Source: Phoronis australis
Lineage: Eukaryota; Phoronida; Phoronidae
Length of the DNA stretch: 63,546 nucleotides
Direction of reading: 5' to 3'
Assembly: GCA_002633005.1 (NCBI GenBank)
Contig: NMRA01000906.1
Coordinates: forward strand, 29,706-93,251
The notes beneath the pieces are model-generated. The model was not told the DNA's origin. It searched no databases and was given only the letters and a program-made list of their open reading frames with translations. The position numbers and the translations under genes were made by a program. This document shows, in pieces, positions 46,124 to 58,327 of the stretch (positions are counted from its first letter, which is position 1; each line of letters begins with the position of its first letter).

Positions 46124-48391
46124 ATGATGCAGGAAAAGAAGCAGGAAATTCTAAAAAGACTGGAGGATTTTCCAAGTTCATTTAAATTAGTTCATAAAAG
46201 AAATGATTTTCAGAGAATAAAGAAAGTGAAAAAAACAACATCTCAGGAACACGGTGAAAACACAACACCTTTCCAGAGGAATGCAGATAAGAACTTGCTG
46301 TCATTTTTGGAATATCGAATCCCTGGCCCTGAAAGTAGAAAAAAAGCGCTCGAGCACAACAAGGAAGTGAGAGATTCAGAACCAAATAACGTCATTGCTT
46401 TGGCTAATTATGCTCGAATGCTCATAGAGGATGACGATTTGCCAGAGGCGGAGAAAACACTAAAGACTCTGGACGCTTTAACTGAAAGCGAAAAATTGAT
46501 GGAGAATGCCCGAGCAGAATTAGCATACTCGTATTCAAAGTTTGGTTCCAGAGAAGATTTAAAAGAAGCTATCAAGCTCTATGAAGATATAGTCTTTTAC
46601 AACCCGGAAAGATGGGAATGGATGTATCGGTATGGTGTTGTAATCCAACGATGTCTAAATCCTGAAGCATTTGTCAATGCTGAAGATTTCGTTGCGTGCA
46701 AATTATTTACGAAGGGGCTAAATGCATTTGTGAAAGTTATCAAATTTTCCAAAGCCGACAACGCAACAGTGGCATTAGCTTACACAAAGATTACTTCCAT
46801 GTGCTTTAGCTACGATAGGCTACCTGAAGAATACAAGGACGTCAAATACAAAAAAGAGGTTGAAGAGTGTCGAAAGAAAACTCTTAAAGATCTGGACGTA
46901 AAAGAGCTGAGTTCCGACGAATGCATGCAAAAAGCCCTGCAACGCCTCGGCGACTGCCAAAACTTTGAGTTTTTTCAAGAATTTGGTCGATTTTGCCGAA
47001 GAAACAAAGATTTTGAAAATGCAAGAATCCAGTTGGAAAACTCCCGTCATATTCAACCAACAACAGCTAATTGTTTTCAGTTAGGTTTGTTAGAAGTTGA
47101 CGAGTACAACCTCGAAAAAAATTATGTAACGCAGGGTAGGGCCCGAAACCCCAGCGGTGGTCAAAATGGGTCTTATTTTATGAAGACTGTATTCAAGACA
47201 GCCTCCAGGAATATGAAATTAGAAGACGACGTAGAGAACGACCACTTGAACAAAGCACTAAAATACTTTGAGGAGGCGAACAAGTTATGTGAATACACAT
47301 CTGCGGCTGTGCTTCATAGCCAAGGGCTTGTATATCGTAAATTAAAACGTGCTGATAAAGCCATTGAATGCTTTCAGGAAGCTCGCAGGAGCGCTGGGTC
47401 TCAGACTATGAACGTAATACAAGCTTACGAACAGCAAGGTTACTGCTTTGAATGGCTTGCCAAACAAGATAAAGAGAAGTGTGACATTTTAAATCAGAAA
47501 GCCATCACCATGCTGTTTTTTGCTCTAGAGGAAGCTACACATTTGAAACTGCCGTTTTCATATCGAGGTCAATCTGCTTTTTGGTTGCAAAGTCTTCTTA
47601 AGGATACCTTAAACAAAAACCCTAAAAGAGTTGACGCTCACAAGAATCTGGTAAAGTACCATGGACTTCTTGGTGAGCATACACAGGCACTGCAGTATAT
47701 GGAACGTGTTTTAAAGCTCGAACCGTCTGATTCCAGTGCGCACTTGGAAATGGCCGAGTTACTATTAGACGGCGGGCAATGTCAAGAAGCTCTTAATCTT
47801 TTGACGATGATGATGGCGCCGAACTCTGAACACAGAAGTCGTGTTCTTGAGAAAAAAAATCTTTTAGTTGACGCAAGAAAGCAATTGGCAAAGGAAAATC
47901 TAAAGACAGGAGAAATCTATATAGCAAGCGAACATTTTCGAAGGGCCTATGGCATTGTCTTTGAAACTGAAGACACAGATATGGATGAAGGAATTCAAAT
48001 TTTCATCACAGGTCAAGAATCCGAAAACTGTTTTCTTTACTTTTCTGGAATTATTGAAAAATATTTTGGATTGTCCTGTTTGCGTTCTAACGACATTTCC
48101 CCAAGTAGCAGAAGCTTTTTGTTCGTTTTCTCCAATGCAGAAGAATTACGAGATGAGACTAAGCACTTAGTCGAGTGCACTCTGACATATATACAGAAGA
48201 AACCGAGTAATATTTTGTGCAGCTTAACCGTGGCTCAATCCGCCGATCTGGTACAATCACTGAAATCTGTTCAATTCAACTCCGTGCCTCCCTACAGTTC
48301 TTGGAAGGACGTCCCAAAAGATTCTGAAAAGTTTGGTGAACTGGTCATGAAGCTATTTGAAGGATTAACCACTCCTGTGAACCAACATTAA
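46124..48391 (+). CDS. IFIT-like TPR protein with C-terminal TIR-like domain
   Basis: Intact 755-residue protein in one exon. TPR helical pairs are visible at about residues 71-106, 131-165, 285-322, 373-424 and 503-562. They include 'ANYARMLIEDDDLPEAEKTL', 'KALKYFEEANKL', 'KAIECFQEARRS' and 'ALQYMERVLKLEPSD'. The stretch GLLEVDEYNLEKNY, then a G/R-rich loop and MK...., resembles the middle of IFIT proteins. IFITs bind non-self RNA in the cytoplasm and block its translation; here that is inference. Beyond the TPRs, residues 624-748 form an alpha/beta pattern: IQIFITG, FLFVFSN (665-671), NILCSLTV (696-703), YSSWKDV (724-730) and KFGELVMKLFEGL. This order is like a divergent TIR domain. Vertebrate IFITs are about 470-500 residues and lack it. 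The N-terminal 50 residues are basic and rich in Lys. The start is the first ATG after the acceptor; a second ATG follows directly. Confidence 0.8.
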   Translation: MMQEKKQEILKRLEDFPSSFKLVHKRNDFQRIKKVKKTTSQEHGENTTPFQRNADKNLLSFLEYRIPGPESRKKALEHNKEVRDSEPNNVIALANYARMLIEDDDLPEAEKTLKTLDALTESEKLMENARAELAYSYSKFGSREDLKEAIKLYEDIVFYNPERWEWMYRYGVVIQRCLNPEAFVNAEDFVACKLFTKGLNAFVKVIKFSKADNATVALAYTKITSMCFSYDRLPEEYKDVKYKKEVEECRKKTLKDLDVKELSSDECMQKALQRLGDCQNFEFFQEFGRFCRRNKDFENARIQLENSRHIQPTTANCFQLGLLEVDEYNLEKNYVTQGRARNPSGGQNGSYFMKTVFKTASRNMKLEDDVENDHLNKALKYFEEANKLCEYTSAAVLHSQGLVYRKLKRADKAIECFQEARRSAGSQTMNVIQAYEQQGYCFEWLAKQDKEKCDILNQKAITMLFFALEEATHLKLPFSYRGQSAFWLQSLLKDTLNKNPKRVDAHKNLVKYHGLLGEHTQALQYMERVLKLEPSDSSAHLEMAELLLDGGQCQEALNLLTMMMAPNSEHRSRVLEKKNLLVDARKQLAKENLKTGEIYIASEHFRRAYGIVFETEDTDMDEGIQIFITGQESENCFLYFSGIIEKYFGLSCLRSNDISPSSRSFLFVFSNAEELRDETKHLVECTLTYIQKKPSNILCSLTVAQSADLVQSLKSVQFNSVPPYSSWKDVPKDSEKFGELVMKLFEGLTTPVNQH

Positions 48392-48424
48392 ATGTGTTCT
48401 TGGATGCTTGTTGAGTGACTACCA

Positions 48425-48430
48425 AATAAA
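48425..48430 (+). terminator. PolyA signal AATAAA of the IFIT-like gene
   Basis: A canonical AATAAA 34 bp after the stop codon, suggesting a short 3' UTR. Confidence 0.6.
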
Positions 48431-49735
48431 AATCTTAGAAGAGGTATTTATATCTCTCAGATTGGACGGAGACTTGAAATTGAAGACAACATTTCAGTAA
48501 GTTCCAGTAGGCCTAATTTCGTCACGTGCAGTAGCTCAGCGCGGACATGAAAACATTGCTCAGTTGAAGAAGGAAGATGCATCAAGCGTTATTCACGGTT
48601 GTTCATTTAGCAGAACTTTCCAAATTGTTCCTTTTGAGGATTGATGAGACTAGCTGTCCATTATTTTTTTCAAGTTTAAGTGATGTACTGATAGTTATTT
48701 GTGAATATGCTATAACAGGATTTAATATTTCTATAGAGGAAATAAGCTGTAAATATTGTTGATTAGCAACTTGTTTTGTATGGGCATTTGAATTGATTTT
48801 AAATATCTCAAAAATAGCATACAAAAAGCACACGGCCAAACAACAATGTTAAGGTTTATAGAGTTGAGAAACGGGATTTTTATAAGCTATGTTACAGTAT
48901 TCAAATGTTGGTTCTTATAATTATTTCTAGTATACAGTGTAAATTCTGTCCGTGGAATTGGTTATTCGTATTACTAGCTTAGTAGCTTGTGTTCATAGAA
49001 TTGCATTTCGTAGAATATTTGATCATCGGTTTTGTATGCAATGTGTACGTCGAGGTCGTCGTCATCATCGACTTCACCTTAGTCGAACCTGATTAGAGCT
49101 TGAGACGAATCATATTTGATGGACGTCCCTCACTTATTCGCATATCTGTGCTTATGCATGTATGAAATATATAAATTATATATATGCTTACTGCGCTGCA
49201 AAAATGAACTATTGAAAATGTAGGCAATTCTCTCTAAATTTTAAGACTTATTCGGCCTTCTTCTCTGGATGCCCAAAACTTGCTTATGAAATATTTCCCT
49301 CTCATATGGGAAACACAAAAAAGTGTCTGCTGGTTTACTCCAATTGACCCCAAAACTTTCACTGCAATGCACTGCCGGACTGGCCATAATATTTGTGCAC
49401 TACACTGCGGACACCATCTTTAAAACGTGGAGAAATGGGTCCACTTAATTTGATAATACACTCACACTGATTTGGATGGAAATAAAAAGAACAGCAACAC
49501 TAAAACATTTAGTGTGTATGCATAGACAAATTGTTAACGAGGTGCATGGCCCTGGGGTTTGTCCACACATGCTTGTTATCCATATGTGACCTCGGCCAGG
49601 CGGAAGTAATCGTCAAATTAACGTTTGCCTTGTGTCCTCACGTTGTCCTCACGAGAAGTCGCTACATTCATAAGCAAAAATTAATTAATGATTGGGGCGA
49701 AGTGAGCCTCACTGAATGCTAAAAATACACCGCAC
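48431..49735. other. No gene seen
   Basis: 3' flank of the IFIT-like gene. AT-rich, with short unsupported frames. Confidence 0.5.
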
Positions 49736-49856
49736 ACTTGATTGACTTCACCGGTTCCTTCTAGGAAATCCGATTGGTTCTCTAGGACAACTTCTTGCTT
49801 TTAACCAAATGTCTTCGGTAGATATGACTCAGAGGAACCGGCGAAGTCAATCAAGT
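49736..49856. mobile_element. 121-bp palindromic MITE-like element
   Basis: Arms 49736-49759 and 49833-49856 are inverted over 24 bp with one mismatch (ACTTGATTGACTTC.CCGG), separated by 73 bp. The size and hairpin suit a miniature inverted-repeat element. No target duplication is evident. Confidence 0.65.
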
Positions 49857-52807
49857 GGAGCCAATTGTGATATGATACGAAATGTGGTATGCACGAACCG
49901 TTCGACACTCCTGTTGTCGTCTGGCCAGAGAGACGTCCTCTTCCTGTGGTGACATCCGAATGAAAGTCACTAAATTACCTGAACTCGTTACCTTATAAAC
50001 GGTTGCCCATGATTATCGTCTTTCTCAGTTTTGGCAACTTCAAAGATGGAGAATAACATTTCCATAAGAGAGACAACAGTTTTGACAACTATTGAACTCA
50101 CAACTTCGACAACTGGTTCCTTGAATAGTCGTCAGTGATGACAAAAGTGTAACGGTCGCCCATTTTCCCAACGGCAACACTGACCTCCCACGGCCCTTTT
50201 GGCAGAGGAGACATTTTCTACGGTTCACGAGTCTTCACGTCATTGACACTAATAGCACGAGTTTGCGATCGACGCATGACACCATGGAGAAAGAGTGGGG
50301 TAGGGGTTTGGGGGGACCGTCGCTGTGAAAATTTGATAGGCTGGTATCACGTATTGTAATTTGAAGACAGTTATCGGTTTTATAGCTGGAAAAGGTATTT
50401 CCAGGATTATTGTTGGAAGGGATAGACTTTTTGAAGTTATTGGCTTCTACCAAACAACAACTAAGATCTGCTGTTTTTGTGCTCCTATTACACGTTGACA
50501 ATTCGCGCTGTTGTGTGCCAGACATTCCCGGAATCAAGGTCGGTGTTTTTACCATTTAAATACTCTAAAAATCATACCTGCTACTTAAAGCGTGAGATTT
50601 GTTTCATCAGCCACAGAGCGTTCAGTTTCTATGCTACACCTAATTTCTGTAAAACTTTCCTCGCCCAGAATGTCTCCCTAACTTTTTTACATGTGTCATT
50701 TTTGTATATATGTAAGGCACTATCGAAACTTAAGATTGTTTGTTCATCTTGAATATTCATATAATTTTTGGTCATGTGGACTACGAACATATTTTTCTTT
50801 GTTATAAACTTGCCACACAGTCAATCTATCAACCTCGGTTTGGGAAAATTTCTAAAACTAAAATGTCGGTGAACGCTTTCGGAAAATATTCAGTATCGTT
50901 TTGAAAAAGGTCTTGGTTGTATCACTTCAATTTTTAACAGACCTTAACCAACTTCATGAAGTTAATCGTTGGGATATATTTGCAGTTGCTTGTGACTGAG
51001 TTTGTTCTACCATATTGTAACTCTTACATGGACATTATCGGTTTTACTGCGGAAAACGCATATTGCTCAATAAATAGAATTCCTGAATTTACATGGTTTG
51101 ACTAGAATTATAATCCAATATTATCCGTTGCGTTTTTGTGGTTTTATTGCAAATCCCAATTTTCGATGTTTTCAAGTTTTCCACCAGACATTCGCTGATA
51201 TCGAGGTTGGTGACTCTTCCAGTTAGAAAACACTTGAAATACTGGTATTCATAGAGTATGGGTTATCTTTGCCAGCACGGCGTTAAACTGCGGCAGCAGG
51301 TGATACATGATCGATTCCGTACTGCAGCGGATCTAAAAAGACTTCTCATCGATAATGTCACGTTAAGAGACAGTCAATATAAAAACCAATACAGTTTTAA
51401 AATCCGGCTTTACCTCAAAATTCAAAATAACTTCATTTCTTGTATATGGATAGGTATTCTAACAAAAATCTAAATGCCAAATCTTGTGCACTCAATGACC
51501 CATGATTTCGCCGCTGGAGCACTTGACTGCAAATTGTCATATTAGATGTCTCCAAAATTGTATGTTTTCACCAACAAAAATAAGTAACTGACAAAATAGA
51601 TTGAAAGTTGCATTTTGTTTTCTGGAATAACCAATGTATACTGTAAATAATTCTTTGCCATTTACTCAAAGTTGACGGCTTTGTTCTATGCAGGAGAGAT
51701 AATCCACATACCACTTTTCTTAGCTAATTTTAGTGGCCGCTTTTTGTGACCCTCTTCCTGACATAATGCACCTTATAGTTTTTCGTAACTTTCTTGCACA
51801 TACACCTAATCTTGATGAGTGACAAAAAATATCTGGCCTTAACTTTACATTTACTGCTAAACTGTCAATTTTGGAATTGATGAGCAGAGTTTAGAGACAA
51901 ACTGAACGAAATTTTTAACAAGAAATATGTTATAAAAATAAAATCTATGGCCTTTCAAGTGAAAACAAGTAGTTTTCTAAATGTATTACGCGATTAGCAT
52001 CAAACCTGAACTCCATGACCTTTCTCCGGTGAGTCAACTGGTTTGAGGATACCTAAAAAATTGTGCATGTAACCCTCTTGTTTTCTTCCATTATCATTTA
52101 TTTGACAATTTCAGGTAAATTAAATAGAAATAAATCGATTTGGAGTTTGAATTTACTCGAATTGTTATTTGTAAAGACTGGTTTTCAGGCTCACCATCAT
52201 GATCTTTAAAAAGGCAAAATGAAGAACGAAGGTCAATTCTGTTCGTTTACGGAATTTCATGAAACAAGTTTGATAAAGTTGGTAAATTTTAAATTTTACA
52301 AAAAGACCAAAAAGTTGAGTTGCGTTGATCTTGACAAAGGGCCACGTCCCAAAGGAACGTTGGTTTTAAATGTGTTTCATACGTGTTTTCATTACTTTAT
52401 TTTAATACTCCTGTCTACTTGCTTTTTTCTTACCGGTTAGGGTTGCTATCTTTTTACTTTGTGTTTAACCGAAGCACCAAAACAACTTAGAAGTCAGTTA
52501 ATTGTGAACCCATTCCTAAATTTTCCATTTTAGAGGTACACCAAACATGTCACAGCAAACAAAGCTACACGTGCCATTAGTTCAATTTTATTTTTTATTA
52601 GACCTAAAATCATAAAATATATACAAATGTGCAAACATGGTGATAGCCAAACTGAAGATTTGGAACCTCTAGACAATTCTGGTTGCAGTAACTACATTAC
52701 AATTCTAACTTTTCCTTAGTCATAAAAAATGAAATCACAGCTCTTGCACACTGACCAACCTCGTCCAATGCTGGCACTCTCTCGTTGATTACAAAGCCAG
52801 CCATCTT
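49857..52807. other. No gene seen
   Basis: About 3 kb of AT-rich sequence. The open frames at 50235-50555, 50477-50752, 51258-51473 and 52219-52440 lack domains, splice context or repeats I can recognise. Confidence 0.5.
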
Positions 52808-53424
52808 ATCGAAATTGACGCATTTCCGCGAATAGCAGTTTTCTAGTTAGTGTACTTCCCCGGGAGTAAAGTAGTTCGGAATGCACTGGGCCATAAGCGA
52901 TGTTTTAAAAATTATTGACATCTAATTTAGTCGCTGTGTGTTGTTCATAGACGTTTCAATGTACGTAGCTTAGTTTTATGTTGAAGGAATAATCCAAGTG
53001 ATATTATTAACTCTGATCAGCGTTTGTAAATCACCGAGTATATCACTACGCACAGTCGTATATGTTTGTAGTTTTTAGCTTAATAGTTCATCGATTTTTA
53101 AAAATCGAAAATCAAACTTGGTTGTTTTTTCCATCTGAATACAGCTGTGGTATTTGTTTCTTACGAAAACTGTTGGTTAATACATTTCTAAAATTCGCCA
53201 GTATGTACAGGCAGAGGTGTTGACTACGGGTTATTATCGGGTAATTACACTTAATTGGGTCTTGCTCGCACCGGACAATGCGGTCATCGCAACCGAGTCC
53301 GACTCTGGCGCTGCGCTCTCTTTAATCCCGGTAAAAGCCGCTCTGAAGGACGAGCGGTAAAATGTCACGCATTTCTTTACAAATGCGTGACTTTTGTGTA
53401 AGCGTATTATTCACGCCATGCCAC
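52808..53424 (-). repeat. Inverted repeat arm, partner of 32556-33163
   Basis: Opposite-orientation copy. It carries, unlike its partner, a perfect 11-bp-stem hairpin at 53364-53391 (GTCACGCATTT, 6-base loop). Confidence 0.85.
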
Positions 53425-55375
53425 TGGACTGGGCCACGTCTGGCGCCTTAGGGTATCGAACGTAGGGCAGCTGTATTAACCTAATGTCTGTCATGAACTG
53501 AGTCATCAATAAATTGTCTTTCATTATTTTTTCTCTTGCCTTTTCGTACCGTTAATGATCGCACTGTCACAAATATTCAACGTAGGGGTGGCCGGCTACT
53601 GGTCTGGAGACTAACCTGCGGAGACATTACATTATGAACGCGAAATTACAATGAGTTTTGGTCGAGTTGACTTTTTTGCACTGAGCTGAGGACTAAACCC
53701 TCCTTAGATGCCTCCCTTCCCATGCTAGTGGCTCTCACAACGATGATAAAAACACGGAGCAAGGCAGATTCGGCTGGTAGTCGCGTCCGCAGTTTCCATG
53801 TAAACAAACAGGGACGCCATCTGTCATTTAGACGACGCATGCATGCCAGTCATAATTTATATTCATAGTTTTCATAATAAGGAATAATCATCAGTGTGGT
53901 TTTGAGAGAATGGAAATTAGTAGTGCTGTCTGTTTTTTCTCTAAAATACAAGCTTTTTACGTCGTTTCTAGCAAGGTATCTATACGTTTAAAGAGGCCCT
54001 CTATTGGTGGTTGAGACAACAGAGAGCAGGGAAATAGGACGAAGTGCAGTTCGTGTAATGCTTTGTAAGCAAAAACTACAGGAGAGGCAAGATTATTTAT
54101 TTTAGATTATGAAGAGGTTTTAGGAGTTAGTAAACGAATTATTATAAGGTCTGTTTTTGAAAGGGTGCAATATGGCTGCTGCAGAGTACCAAATTTGGCC
54201 GGAAATTACCTCAGCCAAAATTTGAATTTGAAAACAGCCGTTTATGCCACACAAAATTAAAGCATACAAATTTGAAAATGAATTTTGAAAGATATTCAAA
54301 TTAAAGTATTCAATCACAGTCCTTTAAAACAATATCACTCATTTGTTATAAGCTAGTTAAGCATTCTAGTAAAATGCATTCAGGCATGTCTACTTCGGCG
54401 CCCAATTTTGTTGCAAAATAGAGAAATAATAGATGAAAATTCTTAAAAAGCGAAAATTTTCGACAACTCGCCAAACTAAACTCATGTAATAAGTCTCAAA
54501 AAAATGTGTGATTTTGGATTTCTACCTGTTGGTTTTTAAACGGAGTCACTCTTAACAGTTATTCGGAAATCGGTAAAAACAACACTGTACTGTAGGCTAG
54601 TAATATTTTATTCAAACACGGATGTTCATTACTTCATTTCATATTTTGATACAAATACATGTACAGCAACAAAATTCACGTGTCAACTGTATTAAAAAGA
54701 TAAATTGTTGACATTCAGACCCTTCTCCAGTGTTAAGTGACTGATTCCTTACGATACATTTTGAAATTAATTGATACCATCCCAAACAGCGGCTTTTCGT
54801 TAATATTGCGTGACCGTAGAATTATGCAATGGACCTACGGTGAAAGTGCATTGTCGGGCAAGTTAACAAAAGCGAGGAGTCTAGAAGTATAGGAGAGTTC
54901 ACTACGCCATCTTGCCATTCGCTGCAATGTTTATCGGTCGAAAAACTAACTTCCCACGCAGTGAATAAGCAACACTAATTTAGCGGCGCAGTCCGAACAA
55001 TGTAAACACTGATAAATTCACAGTTTAATGACGTTCGACATGCAATAAAATTACTGTGTGATTGAATGGGTGTTGACCCCTGCCAGGGGGTACATGGGAG
55101 GAGTGTTAAAAAGCGAAAACTAATGGGGTATGCTACATGAGCGTTAGTCCCTTCCATCGTCACGTATTTCGGTTGCGCTTCTGAGCACTGACAATATGTG
55201 GTGAGATGGTAATAAGATTTGGCCCTCGTTTTGTGCATGACCCCCCACGACATTTTGTAATGACCGGTAGCCAGGCCCATGTGGTTATTTCAGTGCCATC
55301 CTAAGTATTTTCCAACTTGTCATTACATGTTGCTCCCAGCTCACTGCTGGTTTCATCTCCACCCAACAATTTCGC

Positions 55376-55376
<1 letters not shown>
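53425..55376. other. No gene seen
   Basis: Unassigned. The minus-strand frames 53646-53840 and 54975-55280 are unsupported. Confidence 0.5.
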
Positions 55377-55415
<39 letters not shown>

Positions 55416-55433
55416 GAGAGAGAGAGAGAGAGA
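55377..55433. repeat. (AG)n microsatellite at the LINE 3' end
   Basis: About 56 bp of AG dinucleotides with one GTGA interruption, directly adjoining the LINE 3' tail. Confidence 0.97.
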
Positions 55434-55667
55434 ACGCTTTTATTACATTACATTATAATAATACATTGATTAAAATTTGATTTCAATTAGGAGGCCTTCT
55501 AAAGGTTATTGACCGCTAATAAGAAGGTCCCTTATACACAATAAAAGAATGGAAATGCAAAAATCAGTAGGAATACTTAAGAAAACAGTGAATTAGTGCT
55601 GGAAACGACCGACACGCCAGGAACCAAGAAGCAAACTGGCACAGCTCAGGAGATTTTGAGAATACAA

Positions 55668-57542
55668 TTAGATACTGCTACATATGAAACAATTGGAAAT
55701 ATGACAAACTGGATCGTAGTTGCTAATAATAAAATTGGTTAAGAACCTGGAGAATGCTTGCAAAGAATGCGTTTTTATTATATTTAGAGCAGAGACTGGT
55801 ATTTCGTTGTTGTTTATAAGTCGAGGAATCTGAAATCTAATACAGGCTCTTGATGACAATTTGTTGGACGGAGGAATTAAAATTTTGGGTTGTATAGTCT
55901 GCATAGCAGCTGAGTATTGATTCAGGTATGTAGGAGTTTTAATGTGTCTGGTTGGCTTATATTGGATGGGTTTACTGAAGAAGTTGTTAGTGTAAAAATA
56001 CTTAGGAAGCTGATTATTGAGGAATTTGTAGTAAAATTTTGTAGTTGAGATTTTATAGATGTCTTGAACTAGAGGGAGGCGAAGTTCCTTACATATGGGC
56101 AAAGAGTGAGCATTATAACTGGAATTTGATATATTCCTAAGGATTCTTTTCTGGGCTGTCTGAAGTTTCTTAGTGTTGCCAAAATCCCAAGTTGCAATGC
56201 CATAGTTTAAATGTGGAAGGACAAGTGAATTATATATCAACTTGAGAGCTGAAAGAGGAAGATAAGATTTCAATTCGTATAAGAGTCCACCGAGATTGTT
56301 AAGTTTGTTTGAGATGAGGTTAATGTGGGGAGACCATGAGAGGTTTTTGTCAACAGTAATACCAATGAAAGGAAAACTGTTCACATGACATATTGTTTTG
56401 CTATTTCTATAAATGGTGGGAATAATACATTTTTCAATTTTCTTTTGGGTGTAGTGGAAGATCATTAATTTACTTTTTGATGTGTTAGTTGAAAGTTTGT
56501 TCACAGAAAACCAGTCTGAAATAGATTTAAGGTTGTTGTTGATGGTGGTTGGTTGCTGTAAAGTGTGTTGGGAAGATTCAGTCAGTTTGTAAGGTGTGAC
56601 GAGGCAAGTGTCGACAGCATAAAGAAGTGTGTCCATGGGAGAAGAAAACGAAAGATCATTTATGTAAACTAGGAAGAGAAGTGGGCCAAGGACAGAGCCT
56701 TGGGGAACTCCGGTAGATATTGGTAACCAACTGGAAGTTGTATCACTTAGTGAAACATATTGGGTGCGGTTTGAGAGATAACTTTTAAACAGTGTATATT
56801 CAACTCCAGTAATACCATAGTGATTTATCTTTTGCAAGAGTATTTGGTGGTCTATTGTGTCGAAAGCTTTCGAGAGATCTAGAAAGATGACCGGGGGATT
56901 CATGTCATTATCAAGATGGGAACAAATGCGGTCTAAAAGTTCAAGCGAAGCAAGTTCTGTAGAGTGACATTTCCTGAAACCATATTGATGTTTATTAAGT
57001 ATATCATTTTCATTTAGGAAAGTTGAAAGTTGATTATGGATAATTTTTTCTATAATTTTTGAGATTGTTGGAAGAATAGAAATGGGTCTATAATTGCCCG
57101 GGTGCTCTGGGTCCAAACCATGTTGTTTAAAAACTGGGATCACCTTAGCAATCTTTAGAGCATCTGGAAATATACCAGTGTGCAAGCACTGGTTGATGAT
57201 GGTCGTGAGAGGTTCAATTATAAAAGGACTGCTTATTTTGATAATTTTAGATGATAAATTGTCATGACCAGTGCTATTTTTTGCGTCCATGTCTCTTATA
57301 ATATCTAGTACATGTTTATTATTAATTGGTTTGAAAGAGAACTTAAATTTGTTTGGCGTGGGAAGATAGTCTTTGAAATTCTTGTTTTTTATCATAGTTA
57401 TTGATTCAGAAAGGGATGGGCCGATTTGGGTAAAGTAGGTGTTGAATAAACTTGCCATTTCGGGTAGGTCACTGGTTTTAGTGTTATCTGAACGTAAGAG
57501 ACATTCTGGGGTGTCATTTTTTGTTCGAACGCCGTTGTTCAT
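55668..57542 (-). pseudogene. LINE reverse transcriptase
   Basis: A 624-codon frame from the first in-frame ATG. The same frame stays open upstream to about 57800 (LNSWITPGIL..., KKTIDSAKQ), where the endonuclease frame shifts in. RT signatures in order: HPGNYRPISILPTISKI (about 147-163), QYGFR (186-190), VIFLDLSKAFDTIDH with catalytic D222, GVPQGSVLGPLLF (278-290), then LLYAVDT at 307-312. The normal YADD catalytic box is changed: V310 replaces the first Asp. A Cys-rich end (CHISNCFICSS) resembles the C-terminal region of such proteins. The copy cannot be catalytically normal. Confidence 0.9.
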
Positions 57543-57751
57543 AACTGTCTTTATTGTATCCCATGTTTTATTTATGTCAGACTTCCCTTTTTCGAATGTG
57601 TCATAATAGTAAGATTGCTTGGCGGAATCAATAGTTTTTTTGAGAATCTTGTTGTATACTTTAAGATTGTTGTGGCATGTAGCGTAGGATTGTGTGTTGC
57701 GAGGGGTTGTCTTGGTTTGTTTGTACAGTTTATCTCGGTAACGAATGGAAA

Positions 57752-58327
57752 TTAAAATACCAGGTGTAATCCACGAGTTAAGCGCGTGTTTGTGTTTATT
57801 ATATCTAACATTTTTGGACCAAAGTGTTTTTTCGTGAGATATGTCAAAGTATCACTGAATATTGCGTAGTTGTGATTGGGGTCACAATCTAGGCTGCGGT
57901 CTAGCTTTTCCATGATATTGCAGTTCCGTAAGCTATTGAGAAAGTGAGTTTTTGTTTGCGGTGTGTAAGAATATTTTGAGACGAAAGTAGGGCGTTTAGG
58001 GTGGATTTTCTTTATCGATTTTGAAGCAATGAAGATAGGACAGTGGTCTGAGATCGAAGAGAGAAGAATACCAGAGTGTGTATGTATGTGACCGTATGAT
58101 GTTGATGTAAAGAAGTTATCTATTAAAGTTGCTGATGTGGGGCTAAGACGTGTAGGGTATGTAATTGAAGGTCTTAAATTGTGATTTGTCATAAAATCCA
58201 GGAATGTTTGAACTTTATTATTTGTTTGTGTCTCTAGAAGATTTAAGTTATAATCTCCACCTAAAATCAGTGTTTTACGCTGATTTTGAAGGTTTTCGAT
58301 GATGGGACAGAACTCTTCAATAAACAC
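57752..58327 (-). pseudogene. LINE AP-endonuclease, C-terminal half
   Basis: ILGGDYNLNLLE is the 'GDFN' motif and SISDHCPIFI is the 'SDH' active-site motif of APE-type LINE endonucleases, with IDNFFTS between. The frame ends after INTNTRLTRG, where a one-base shift near 57785-57800 leads into the reverse transcriptase frame. Confidence 0.85.

Noticed and set aside
47949-48170. Alternative frame within the IFIT-like C-terminus
   Set aside because: Overlaps the main frame, which continues intact to the stop at 48391.
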